Below are positions 1 through 8,481 of a stretch of DNA of 64,000 nucleotides, in pieces. The notes beneath the pieces were generated by a model, which had not been told where the DNA came from, did not search any database, and saw nothing but the letters and a program-made list of their open reading frames with translations. The translations under genes and the position numbers were made by a program. Position 1 is the first letter of the stretch; every line of letters begins with the position of its first letter. Source of the DNA: Rhodanobacter sp. C01 (GTDB lineage Bacteria > Pseudomonadota > Gammaproteobacteria > Xanthomonadales > Rhodanobacteraceae). The stretch spans positions 248,001 through 312,000 of the forward strand of contig NZ_MUNR01000011.1 in NCBI RefSeq assembly GCF_002001045.1, read 5' to 3'.

Positions 1-1
1 C

Positions 2-766
2 AGTACCGCCGACGGCATGCGCAGCCTCGACACGTCGCTGCTGGTCGGCGCCGACGGCACACACTCGTTCGTACGTGCGCAGCTCGGTATCGACGCCGAG
101 CGGCATGACTATCGACAGACGCTGTTTGTTTGCACGGTCACGCCGGAGCGCGAGCATGCCAATCGTGCTTACGAGCGCTTCGCCGATGACGGTCCGATCG
201 CGCTGCTGCCGTTGGCCGAACGTCGTTGCGGGCTGGTGCTGACTGTCGCTGCCGACGAGGCGGATGCGGTCGCCGCACTCGATGACGCGGGCTTCATCGA
301 ACTGGCACAGCGCCGATTCGGCTGGCGCCTTGGTCGCTTGACGCGGCCTGGTCGGCGTCATCCATATCCGATCCATCGCGTTGCTGCGGCGAAGTTGGTC
401 GGGCCGCGTGCGGTGCTGGTCGGCAATGCCGCGCAGACTGTCCATCCGATCGGTGCACAGGGTTTCAATCTGGGTCTGCGTGACGCGCTGACCTTGGCCG
501 AGCTGGTGGCGGCGGCTCCGGATCCGGGCGCTGCCGATCTGCTGGAGCGATATGCCGCGCGGCGTGCACCGGATCGCGACGGAACGATGGCGATGAGCCA
601 TGGCCTGGTACGACTGGCTTGCTTGCCGCAACCGTTGCTGGCGCCGTTGCGATCGCTGGCCTTGCTGGCCTGCGATCGGGTGCCACCACTGCAACGTGCG
701 CTGGCACGACGAGGCATGGGGTTTCGAGGTGAATCACCGTTGGCCGTGCTGGAGAGGCTTCCATGA
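2..766 (+). CDS. ubiH: 2-octaprenyl-6-methoxyphenol hydroxylase, C-terminal part (5' end outside window)
   Basis: FAD-dependent monooxygenase of ubiquinone biosynthesis (UbiH/UbiI/COQ6 family), missing its N-terminal dinucleotide-binding domain because the window starts inside the gene. The reading frame is open from base 2. Visible motifs are the DG box (VGADGTHSFVR) and the second FAD motif (GNAAQTVHPIGAQGFNLGLRD), where most relatives have GDAAH; here the Asp is Asn. The stop overlaps the start of the next monooxygenase by four bases (ATGA), so the two are translationally coupled, as in the ubiH-ubiI pair of gammaproteobacteria. The exact ring position hydroxylated is assigned from family and gene order, not from the sequence alone. 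Confidence 0.85.
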   Translation, partial: STADGMRSLDTSLLVGADGTHSFVRAQLGIDAERHDYRQTLFVCTVTPEREHANRAYERFADDGPIALLPLAERRCGLVLTVAADEADAVAALDDAGFIELAQRRFGWRLGRLTRPGRRHPYPIHRVAAAKLVGPRAVLVGNAAQTVHPIGAQGFNLGLRDALTLAELVAAAPDPGAADLLERYAARRAPDRDGTMAMSHGLVRLACLPQPLLAPLRSLALLACDRVPPLQRALARRGMGFRGESPLAVLERLP

Positions 767-1974
767 GTACGCCAGGACAAGAGGTTTCGATGCGCCGCCG
801 CGCACCGGCACTCGACGTCGCCGTCGTCGGTGGTGGCATGGTCGGTGCCGCCACTGCGCTGGCACTGGCGCGCGCCGGCTTCAGCACCGCGCTGCTGGAG
901 GCTCGTGCGCCGACGGCGTGGAGTGCGGACGACGAAGTGGATCTGCGTGTGGTGGGCCTGGCCCCATCCTCGCTGGCATTGCTGGAGGATCTTGGCGTCT
1001 GGACGTCCATACGCGAAGCACGTGTCAGCCCGTATGCACGCATGCATGTATGGGATGCCGAGAGCGGTGCGGCGATCGATTTCGATGCGACCAGTGAGGG
1101 GCGCGACCTGCTCGGCTATATCGTCGAGAACAACCTGGTGCAGTGGACGCTGTGGCAGGCCCTCGAAGCCGCCGGCGTTCGCCGCCTGTGCCCGGCTGAG
1201 GTGAAGGGTTTTGAGGCGCGCGAGGATCGCATCCAGCTGGAACTGGCGAATGGTGAAACGCTGGCTGCGGGATTGCTGGTAGCTGCCGACGGTACCGCTT
1301 CACCGCTGCGCCAGCTGGCCGGCATTGGTACGCACGGGCGTGACTATGCGCAGCGTGCGGTGGTGGCCCATGTCCGCATGGAGCGGCCGCACGAGAACAC
1401 CGCCTGGCAACGCTTCCTGCCCAGCGGACCGCTGGCCTTGCTGCCGCTGGCGGATGGTCGCAGTTCGATCGTGTGGTCGTTGCCCGAGGCCGAGGCGCAG
1501 CGTGTGCTGGCGCTGGGCGATCAGGCTTTTCTGGACGAACTTGGCATGGCCAGCGATTTTCGGCTGGGCCGGATCGTCCAGAGCACAAAACGGGCGGCGT
1601 TTCCGCTGAGGCTGCAGCTGGCCGAACGCTACCAGGCTGACCGCTTCGTGCTGCTGGGTGATGCTGCGCATGCAGTGCATCCGTTGGCCGGGCAGGGCGT
1701 CAATCTGGGCTTGCGTGACGTGGCCGAGCTGCGCAATACGCTGGTCGCTGCACGTACTGCCGGGCGCGATATCGGCGCCGAACACGTGCTGCGTCGTTAC
1801 GCACGCCGCCGCCGCAGTGCCGATACGCTCGATGCATTGGGCTTCGATGCACTGGCGCGCATCTATGCGTGGCAGTCACCACCACTGGTGGCCGCGCGCG
1901 GACTGGGTGTGCGTGTGCTCGATCACCTGGCTCCATTGAAGCGGCGCATCGCGGAACACGCCGCCGGACTCTGA
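763..1974 (+). CDS. ubiI: UbiH/UbiI-family FAD monooxygenase (likely 2-octaprenylphenol hydroxylase)
   Basis: Second flavin monooxygenase of the ubiquinone pathway, 403 residues, normal for the family. The N-terminal Rossmann motif VVGGGMVGAAT is at about residues 21-31, the DG motif (AADGTASPLR) at about 174-183, and the GDAAHAVHPLAGQG FAD motif at about 299-312. The start is supported by GGAGAGG five bases upstream, inside the end of ubiH. An in-frame ATG nine codons in is a weaker alternative. UbiI (C5 hydroxylase) is preferred over UbiH or UbiF because it directly follows the ubiH-like gene. The N-terminal 12 residues before the Rossmann strand look unstructured. Confidence 0.85.
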   Translation: MSTPGQEVSMRRRAPALDVAVVGGGMVGAATALALARAGFSTALLEARAPTAWSADDEVDLRVVGLAPSSLALLEDLGVWTSIREARVSPYARMHVWDAESGAAIDFDATSEGRDLLGYIVENNLVQWTLWQALEAAGVRRLCPAEVKGFEAREDRIQLELANGETLAAGLLVAADGTASPLRQLAGIGTHGRDYAQRAVVAHVRMERPHENTAWQRFLPSGPLALLPLADGRSSIVWSLPEAEAQRVLALGDQAFLDELGMASDFRLGRIVQSTKRAAFPLRLQLAERYQADRFVLLGDAAHAVHPLAGQGVNLGLRDVAELRNTLVAARTAGRDIGAEHVLRRYARRRRSADTLDALGFDALARIYAWQSPPLVAARGLGVRVLDHLAPLKRRIAEHAAGL

Positions 1975-2024
1975 GTTTCCCTTCCCCGCGGCGCGGGTAA
2001 AACCACAATCTGGAGGAAGCCGTC

Positions 2025-2819
2025 ATGCGCATCGCCCGACTTTGCTGTCTGCTGTTGCTGGCTGGTTCAAGCTTTGCTGTGCAGGCGAAGATGGTGCAGC
2101 GCCCGGTCGAATGGACGCTCGACGGTACGCGCTTCCACAGCGTGCTTGTCTACGACGATGCAAGCACGGCGAAGCGACCAGGCCTGGTGATGGTGCCGAA
2201 CTGGTACGGCATCAACGAGGCCGCGGTGCAGAAGGCCGAGATGATCGCCGGCAAGGACTACGTGATCCTGCTCACCGACATGTACGGCGCCAACGTGCGC
2301 CCGCAGCAGGGCAACGCAGACCAAGCGCAGGCGGCGGTGAAACCGCTGTACGGCGATCGTGCGCTGATGCGCAAGCGGATCGACGAAGCGCTGGCCCAGC
2401 TGAAGGCACAGGTGGGCAGCGCACCGATCGACGCTGGCAAACTCGCCGCGATCGGTTTCTGCTTCGGCGGCTCGGCGGTGCTGGATCTCGCGCGCAGTGG
2501 CGCCGACGTGGCCGCGGTGGTGTCGTTCCACGGCGGCCTGACCACCGACAATCCGGCGCTGGCGAAGAACATCAAGGCACACGTGCTGGCGATGAACGGC
2601 GCCGACGACAACGGCACCATGCCGGACGCGGACAAGTTCATGGACGAGATGCGCGCCAGCCCGGCCGACTGGCAGTTCGTGGTGATCGGTCATGCCGTGC
2701 ACTGCTTCACCGAGGTCGGTGAGAACTCCGCCGGCTGCCGTTACGACGAACGCGCCACCACGCGCAGCTACCGCCTGATGCACGACTGGTTGCGCGCCGC
2801 GTTTGCCGGTACGCCGTAA
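2025..2819 (+). CDS. Secreted dienelactone-hydrolase-family protein
   Basis: Alpha/beta hydrolase of the dienelactone hydrolase family, 264 residues, with a cleavable signal peptide (hydrophobic residues 5-18, AxA-type end near VQA), so probably periplasmic. The nucleophile elbow GFCFGG places the catalytic Cys at about 146. The likely acid is Asp194 or 195 (NGADDN) and the His is in GHAVHCF at about 226, completing the Cys-Asp-His triad typical of the family. A strong ribosome site (GGAGGA) precedes the ATG. It lies 50 bases after ubiI and may be read from the same transcript. The natural substrate cannot be told from sequence; family members act on lactones or small esters. Confidence 0.85.
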   Translation: MRIARLCCLLLLAGSSFAVQAKMVQRPVEWTLDGTRFHSVLVYDDASTAKRPGLVMVPNWYGINEAAVQKAEMIAGKDYVILLTDMYGANVRPQQGNADQAQAAVKPLYGDRALMRKRIDEALAQLKAQVGSAPIDAGKLAAIGFCFGGSAVLDLARSGADVAAVVSFHGGLTTDNPALAKNIKAHVLAMNGADDNGTMPDADKFMDEMRASPADWQFVVIGHAVHCFTEVGENSAGCRYDERATTRSYRLMHDWLRAAFAGTP

Positions 2820-2847
2820 CCTCTCGCTTGCGCTTGCGCGGGGTGGC

Positions 2848-4311
2848 TCATTCCACCCTGTCGTGTTCGCGCACGGCTTCCATCGTCTGCGAGGCGAGCT
2901 GGCGCAGCCGCGTGCTGCCGGTGTCGGCGAGCAGCTCTTTCAGGCGGGCACCGGCATCGTGCTGATCCAGCGTGTGGCGTTCGGCGAGCGAGGCAGCCAG
3001 GGCCTGACCCATCGAATCGAAGATCAACGCATAGGCGAACGCGTGCAGCACGCCGCCGCCGAGTGTGCCCAGGCCCGGGAAAGCCTTCAGCGCGTTGCCG
3101 GCGACGGCCAGCACGATCGAGCTGCCGGTGCGCACGGTCAGCCTGGCCTGCTGCACGAAGTCCTCGATCTGCACATCGCTGACCTTCACGCCGTACAACT
3201 CGGCAAGGGCGCGTGTAAGGCCGGCGGCCAGCACGCCCTGGATCACCAGGTCGCTGCCCGGCGCGATGGCGGCAAGTGCGCCGACGATGGCGCGACGGGC
3301 GTACTTGCGCACGATGCGTTGGGCCTCATCGGCCCGGGTCTGAGTCTCCAGCATGCCAGTGCGTTCGTGCAGGCCGGCCAGTACGGAGTGCTCGCGCAGA
3401 TCTTCCAGCCCTTCGGCGCCGGATGCGACGAGCCGGTCGAGAGCCTGGAGCAACGGTTCGACCGCTGGCTTGCGCAGTCGCTCGACTGATTCGGTGCTGC
3501 CGTCAGCGAGTTGGCGCTGGTAACGCTCGCTGCCGCCGGCGCTGATCGCCAGTACCGCACTGGCGATCCCGCGTGAGTGCTGCCTCAGGCGAGCCAGCAG
3601 TTGCTCGCGTTCAGTCGATGTCCACTGGTCGGCCTTGTTCAGCACCAACAACAGCGGCTTCCCGAAATCGGCAAGCCAGTGCATCTCGTCGGCCTGGCTG
3701 CGGTTGAGGTCCCCGGCGCACAGGTAGACGACGGCATGGGCACGCAGGGCCTCCTCGCGTGCCAGGATCTCACGCGTCTCGCCACCCGCCTCGCGGCTGC
3801 CCGGCACATCCGCGAGCACCAGCGTGCGACCGTCCGGCAATGAGCCATCGTAGTGGTCGACTTCGCGGGTGGTGCCGCCGCGGGCATCACTGGCGACCTG
3901 GGCGTGCGGTGCCAGTGCGCGGATCAGGCTCGATTTGCCGGTGGAGATTTCTCCGAACAGCGCGATATAGATGCGGGTGCTGGCACGGCGGCGGTCGAGT
4001 TCGCCAAGTTCGGACGCCAGTGCGCCGGTGTCTGCACCACGCTCGCGCAGCCGATCGATCCGCAGCTCGAGGCTGCCGCGATCGGGTGCCGGTATGGGCC
4101 GTCTGCGCCGTGGGCGCAGCAGCCACCACAGCACCATCAGGCCGGCGGCGGCGAACAATGCAAGCACCCCGCCGAGGGTCCATTGCAGCCACGCTGGCAG
4201 CGCCAGGAAACGCTGTGCCAGCGCCAGTGCGCGCTCGGCCGTGGCGAACAGCAGCCACAGCAGGGCGGTCAAAGCCAGTGCGGTAAACAGCAGGCGCGGA
4301 CGACGGGACAT
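2848..4311 (-). CDS. Membrane-associated GTPase with DUF697-like C-terminal domain
   Basis: A 487-residue GTPase anchored by two N-terminal membrane segments (about residues 8-27 and 42-65), followed by an Arg-rich stretch and a Ras-like G domain. G1 is FGEISTGKSS (119-128), G3 is DVPGS (168-172) and G4 is NKAD (225-228). The C-terminal third has the hydrophobic IVGALAAIAPGSDL-type sequence seen in DUF697 proteins. The frame is open 45 codons further upstream, but that extension overlaps the divergent kinase start and lacks a membrane-protein character, so the Met before SRRPRLL was chosen. The role is unknown; relatives are linked to envelope or membrane stress in some bacteria, which is only an analogy here. 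Confidence 0.8.
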   Translation of the reverse strand: MSRRPRLLFTALALTALLWLLFATAERALALAQRFLALPAWLQWTLGGVLALFAAAGLMVLWWLLRPRRRRPIPAPDRGSLELRIDRLRERGADTGALASELGELDRRRASTRIYIALFGEISTGKSSLIRALAPHAQVASDARGGTTREVDHYDGSLPDGRTLVLADVPGSREAGGETREILAREEALRAHAVVYLCAGDLNRSQADEMHWLADFGKPLLLVLNKADQWTSTEREQLLARLRQHSRGIASAVLAISAGGSERYQRQLADGSTESVERLRKPAVEPLLQALDRLVASGAEGLEDLREHSVLAGLHERTGMLETQTRADEAQRIVRKYARRAIVGALAAIAPGSDLVIQGVLAAGLTRALAELYGVKVSDVQIEDFVQQARLTVRTGSSIVLAVAGNALKAFPGLGTLGGGVLHAFAYALIFDSMGQALAASLAERHTLDQHDAGARLKELLADTGSTRLRQLASQTMEAVREHDRVE

Positions 4312-4444
4312 GCCAGCCAGTGTAGCGGGTGGGTTGCCGCGCTCGCCGCGGGCAGCCTGTTTTGGCATGATCGGGTGGACGGGCCGGAATTCGCGCCCGA
4401 TTCCGACGGATTCTGGCATCCGGGCGGGAGCATGAAGGGGACTC

Positions 4445-7400
4445 ATGGCGACGGCTTTTCTGCTGGGTATGCTCGTGTTGCTGGGGAGCTCTGCGACTGC
4501 GGCGGCGGTGCCCGCGATGCCGTTGCCGGCCTCGCCAGCGGTTGCAGCCCCCCAGGTGCAGTCCAGTCCGCTGTCGACGCCACAGTTCCGGCGTTACACC
4601 GTGGTCGATGGCCTGCCCAGCACCAATGTCTATGCGGTGGCGCAGGATCGTGATGGTGCGATCTGGTTTGGCACCAAGAGCGGACTGGCGCGTTTCGACG
4701 GGGTCGAGTTCAAGGTGTTCCGCCATGCCGAGAACGATCCAGGCTCGCTGTTCAACAACGGCATTGCGACGCTGCTGATCGACCGCCAGGGGCGTTTGTG
4801 GGCCGCGGGCCTGAATGCGGGTCTGAATCGTTATGTCCCTGCCACTGATCGGTTCCTGCACTGGGGGCACGATCCGGCTGACCCCACCAGCCTTGCCAGT
4901 GATCGTGTGTGGTCGATCGCGCAGACTGCCGATGGCAGCCTGTGGGTCGGCAGTGAGAGTGGCCTGGATCGCATGCAGCCGGACGAGCGCGGTTTTGAAC
5001 ATGTGGCCAATCCGTTGCTGGGACCAAAGCCCGAGGATTTCGGCACGGTCGGGGCGCTGTATGTCGATCCGCAGCAGCGGCTGTGGATCGGCAGCGACCA
5101 TGGTGTGTTCGTGCGCGGGGCTGACGGGCAGATCCGGCCCGTGTTGTCGGACGAACCCGGACGGACCATGGATGTCTGGCGCATCGACGGCGATGGCGAT
5201 GAGGTACGCATTGCGACCACCAGTGGCCTGATGATCGTCGGCAAGGACGGTGTGGCCCGTCGTTTCGCCGCATCGGTGATTCCCGCCACCGATGTGATGA
5301 GCAGCGTGCGCGACAACGCTGGCCGGTTGTGGGTCGGTACCAAGAAAGGGTTGTTCCTGCAGTCCCAGGCAGGTGGTCCGACGACTGCGATGAGCGATCG
5401 ACCGGTGCTCTACGGCAACCTACCAGGTACCTGGGTATGGCAGCTGATGGTCGATCGGGAGGGAGGCCTATGGGTGGCCCTGTATGACGGCGGCGTGGCT
5501 TATCTGGCGCCGGGCTGGAGCCGGTTCAGCCGGTTTACCCATATTCCTGACGATCCGTCCAGCCTGCGCGATTCGGTCGCCACCACGATGGCGCGCGGCA
5601 AGGATGGTCGTCATGTCTGGGTCGGCGAACGTGATGGCCGGATTGACCGGCTCGATCCGGTGACGGGCCAGGTCGAACATGTGTTGTCCGGTCTGCGTGG
5701 CGATGTGGTGGGCATGACCGAGGACACCAAGCACCGCTTGTGGGTGGCGGTGCATGGGGCCGTGTATCGACTCACGGACGGGAAGCCGGAGCAGGTCGAC
5801 TCTGAAAGAGGGCTGATGAAACGGCCACTGGAGGTCGAGCCCGGTCCGGATGGCCAGATGTATGTGCGCACGTTTGCCCAGGGCGTGTTCCGAGTCGACC
5901 CGGAGTCGCTGGCGGTGACCCCGGTGCCGATGGATGGGCCGAGTGACAAGGTTCGATGGGGCAGTCAGATGACTCTGCGTGACGGGGTTTTCTGGTACGC
6001 CAGTGATGGCGGCATGATGCGGTTGAATGCGGCGCATGACCGCTTCGAGATGGTTCCGGGCGCGCCGCCCGGGGAATCCATTGACGCGTTCGATTTCGGC
6101 AAGGATGGCCTGTGGATGGCCAATGCCGACGAGCTCGCGTTCTACCGTTTTCGCGGGCAGGGAGTGGTGCTGGATCGACGGATTGATGCGGCGGGCGGCT
6201 GGCCCTCGGTCAACGTGACAGATCTGCGGGTGGATACGTTCGGCCGCGTGTGGATCTTCGGTCATGATGGTTTGTGGTATTTCGATCCGCACACGGGGCG
6301 ATTCCGCTCGTTCGGGCTGCAGGATGGCCTGACCAATGGCGAGTTCTCGCGTGGCTTCGCCGCCATGCCCAGTGGCTATATCTATGCTGCCACCCTGGGT
6401 GGCGTGGCGGCCTTCGATCCTGACTGGGTGAGTCCGCAGGCTGACGAGCCGCAGTTGGCGATCACCCAGGTCAGCGTGCGTCACAACGGCGTGACGCAGG
6501 TGCTGCCGGTCAGCGACAAGCCGCTGGACATCGGCTGGCATGACAGTCAGCTCAAGGTCGAGGCGCGGGTGTTCTCGTACGTCGATCCATCAGCCAATCA
6601 TTACCGGTTTCGCTTGAGGGGTTTCGAGAACGGCTGGGTCGATACCGGGGAACGTGGTGAGCGCGATTTCACCGGTCTCGGTGCCGGTGACTACACGCTG
6701 GAGGTGATGGCATCCGGTGCGCGCGGCACGTGGACGCATCGTGCCACGCAACTGCGCATACATGTGCAGGCCCCGCCGTGGGCGCGCTGGTGGGCGTGGA
6801 TGATCTATGCCGTGCTGGTGGCGCTGCTGGCATGGCTGGTGCTGCTGGCGTGGCGTCGCCGTCTGGCACAGCGTCACCAGATCCAGCTGGCCGAGCAGCG
6901 CCGCAGCCTGGCCGAACAGGCCAGTGCGGCCAAGACCCAGTTCCTGGCCACGCTCAGCCACGAGATCCGCACGCCGATGACTGGCGTGATGGGCATGGCC
7001 GAGCTGTTGCAGAGCACGCCGCTGAGTCCGCAGCAGCTAGAGTACACCGACACCATGCAGCGCTCCGGCAGCATGCTGTTGAAGCTGCTCAACGATGCAC
7101 TCGACCTGGCGCGCATCGAGGCCGGCAAGCTGGAGCTTGAGCCGGCGCCGTTCGACCCACGCCAGTTGCTCGAGGATGTCGCACAGCTGGAGCAGGGGAT
7201 AGCGCATGCCAAGGGCATCCGCTTCGTGCTGCAGGTGGATGATGATTTGCCTGGACGGGTGATCGGCGATGCAGTGCGGATCAAGCAGGTGCTGCTCAAC
7301 CTCGCCAGCAACGCGCTGAAGTTCACCGAGCGCGGCAGCGTGACGCTACATGCACAACGGGTGGCGGATGGCCTGTTGTTCAGTGTCATCGACACCGGGC

Positions 7401-8044
7401 CGGGCATTCCCGAAGCCAGCCAGGCGCGCCTGTTCCAGCGCTTCGAGCAGGAAGACGGGCCGCAGCGTCGTGCCGGCAGCGGTCTGGGGCTGGCGATCTG
7501 CCGCGAACTGGTCGACATGATGGGTGGCAGCATCGAGCTTGAATCACGCCTTGCGCACGGCAGCACGTTCCGTGTGCGACTGCCGCTGCAATCGCCGATG
7601 CAGGCGGCTCCATCGTCGCCACAGTCAGTGCATGTGGGTGATGGTCGCCACTATCGGCTGCTGCTGGTGGAGGATGACGCGATCGTCGCAGCCGTCATCG
7701 TCGGTCTGCTGCAGCAACAGAGGCACGTGGTGGTGCATGTCATCAATGGTCTGGCTGCACTGGCCGAACTGGAACAGCACCGATTCGACGCGATCCTGCT
7801 GGATCTTGATCTTCCCGGTGTGGATGGTTTCCAGATCGCCCGGCTGATCCGTCAGCGTGAGAACGTGGGTCGCCGTGTGCCGATCGTGGCGGTGACTGCG
7901 CGCATCGGCGGTGAGGACGAGGCGCATGCCCGCGCGGCGGGCATGGATGGTTTCCTGCGCAAGCCATTGACCGGCGAACAGCTGGCCGACGCCCTGGCCC
8001 AGGCCGTGGTGACCGACGTATCGACGGCCACCCGTTCCGCCTGA
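4445..8044 (+). CDS. Hybrid sensor histidine kinase with beta-propeller periplasmic sensor
   Basis: A 1199-residue one-piece hybrid kinase. A signal peptide (about residues 1-25) is followed by many repeats of the two-component-regulator propeller type (G-x-LW-hG and DG-IWFGT motifs between about 50 and 660). A Y_Y_Y domain (about 690-765) and one membrane helix (about 778-802) follow. The cytoplasmic part has the HisKA box LSHEIRTP (His about 839), the N box NLASNALKFTE, G boxes DTGPGIPE and GSGLGLAI, and a C-terminal receiver (VEDDA, Asp about 1120 in LDLDLPGVDG, Lys in LRKPL). There is no HPt and no DNA-binding domain, so its output needs a separate phosphotransfer partner not in this window. 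GAAGGGG precedes the ATG. Confidence 0.9.
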   Translation: MATAFLLGMLVLLGSSATAAAVPAMPLPASPAVAAPQVQSSPLSTPQFRRYTVVDGLPSTNVYAVAQDRDGAIWFGTKSGLARFDGVEFKVFRHAENDPGSLFNNGIATLLIDRQGRLWAAGLNAGLNRYVPATDRFLHWGHDPADPTSLASDRVWSIAQTADGSLWVGSESGLDRMQPDERGFEHVANPLLGPKPEDFGTVGALYVDPQQRLWIGSDHGVFVRGADGQIRPVLSDEPGRTMDVWRIDGDGDEVRIATTSGLMIVGKDGVARRFAASVIPATDVMSSVRDNAGRLWVGTKKGLFLQSQAGGPTTAMSDRPVLYGNLPGTWVWQLMVDREGGLWVALYDGGVAYLAPGWSRFSRFTHIPDDPSSLRDSVATTMARGKDGRHVWVGERDGRIDRLDPVTGQVEHVLSGLRGDVVGMTEDTKHRLWVAVHGAVYRLTDGKPEQVDSERGLMKRPLEVEPGPDGQMYVRTFAQGVFRVDPESLAVTPVPMDGPSDKVRWGSQMTLRDGVFWYASDGGMMRLNAAHDRFEMVPGAPPGESIDAFDFGKDGLWMANADELAFYRFRGQGVVLDRRIDAAGGWPSVNVTDLRVDTFGRVWIFGHDGLWYFDPHTGRFRSFGLQDGLTNGEFSRGFAAMPSGYIYAATLGGVAAFDPDWVSPQADEPQLAITQVSVRHNGVTQVLPVSDKPLDIGWHDSQLKVEARVFSYVDPSANHYRFRLRGFENGWVDTGERGERDFTGLGAGDYTLEVMASGARGTWTHRATQLRIHVQAPPWARWWAWMIYAVLVALLAWLVLLAWRRRLAQRHQIQLAEQRRSLAEQASAAKTQFLATLSHEIRTPMTGVMGMAELLQSTPLSPQQLEYTDTMQRSGSMLLKLLNDALDLARIEAGKLELEPAPFDPRQLLEDVAQLEQGIAHAKGIRFVLQVDDDLPGRVIGDAVRIKQVLLNLASNALKFTERGSVTLHAQRVADGLLFSVIDTGPGIPEASQARLFQRFEQEDGPQRRAGSGLGLAICRELVDMMGGSIELESRLAHGSTFRVRLPLQSPMQAAPSSPQSVHVGDGRHYRLLLVEDDAIVAAVIVGLLQQQRHVVVHVINGLAALAELEQHRFDAILLDLDLPGVDGFQIARLIRQRENVGRRVPIVAVTARIGGEDEAHARAAGMDGFLRKPLTGEQLADALAQAVVTDVSTATRSA

Positions 8045-8045
8045 G

Positions 8046-8468
8046 CTACATGTCGTTCTTGTGCAGTTCGAAGCCGCGCTGCTGGTATTCGCGCCAGCGT
8101 GTGCGCGAGCCATCGCGTTCGGCCGGATCGGCAGCCACCACTTCCAGCACGCGCTGGTAGCGACCGCCGGGGCAGGTCTCGCGCAGGTTGATCACCAGCG
8201 GTCGATCCTCGCTGTCGATGCCGGGCGGCACGATCAGTACGGCGGTGTCGGCATCGTCGTCGTCGCCGGCAAGCTGATGCGGTATCAACGCATCGTCGTC
8301 GAATGCCCACAGCAGCTCATCAAGCGCCTCGGCTTGCGCATGGTCGCGGGTCAGGATCAGCGTGGGCTGCTGCGATGCGAAGGCCTTCTTCGCCAGTTCG
8401 CAGACCAGCAGCAGGGGCTGCTCGCGAAAGCGCGGCTTGTCGATCAGGTAGAAGTCGGCGCGTGGCAT
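8046..8468 (-). CDS. holC: DNA polymerase III subunit chi
   Basis: 140-residue chi subunit of the DNA polymerase III clamp loader, which links the replisome to single-strand-binding protein. It starts with the family's ADFYLI strand and continues with the conserved pattern LVCELAKKAF, a central acidic DELLWAFDDDALIPHQL segment and a C-terminal YRxRGFELH-like end (YQQRGFELHKND). It lies 13 bases downstream of pepA on the same strand; pepA-holC is a widespread gammaproteobacterial pairing, which strengthens the call. Its stop abuts the convergent kinase gene with a single base between them. Confidence 0.92.
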   Translation of the reverse strand: MPRADFYLIDKPRFREQPLLLVCELAKKAFASQQPTLILTRDHAQAEALDELLWAFDDDALIPHQLAGDDDDADTAVLIVPPGIDSEDRPLVINLRETCPGGRYQRVLEVVAADPAERDGSRTRWREYQQRGFELHKNDM

Positions 8469-8481
8469 CGGGTGATGCTGC

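Noticed and set aside
4312..4446. 45-codon N-terminal extension of the membrane GTPase
   Set aside because: It overlaps the divergent kinase start and lacks a ribosome site; the downstream Met directly before the first membrane helix fits better.
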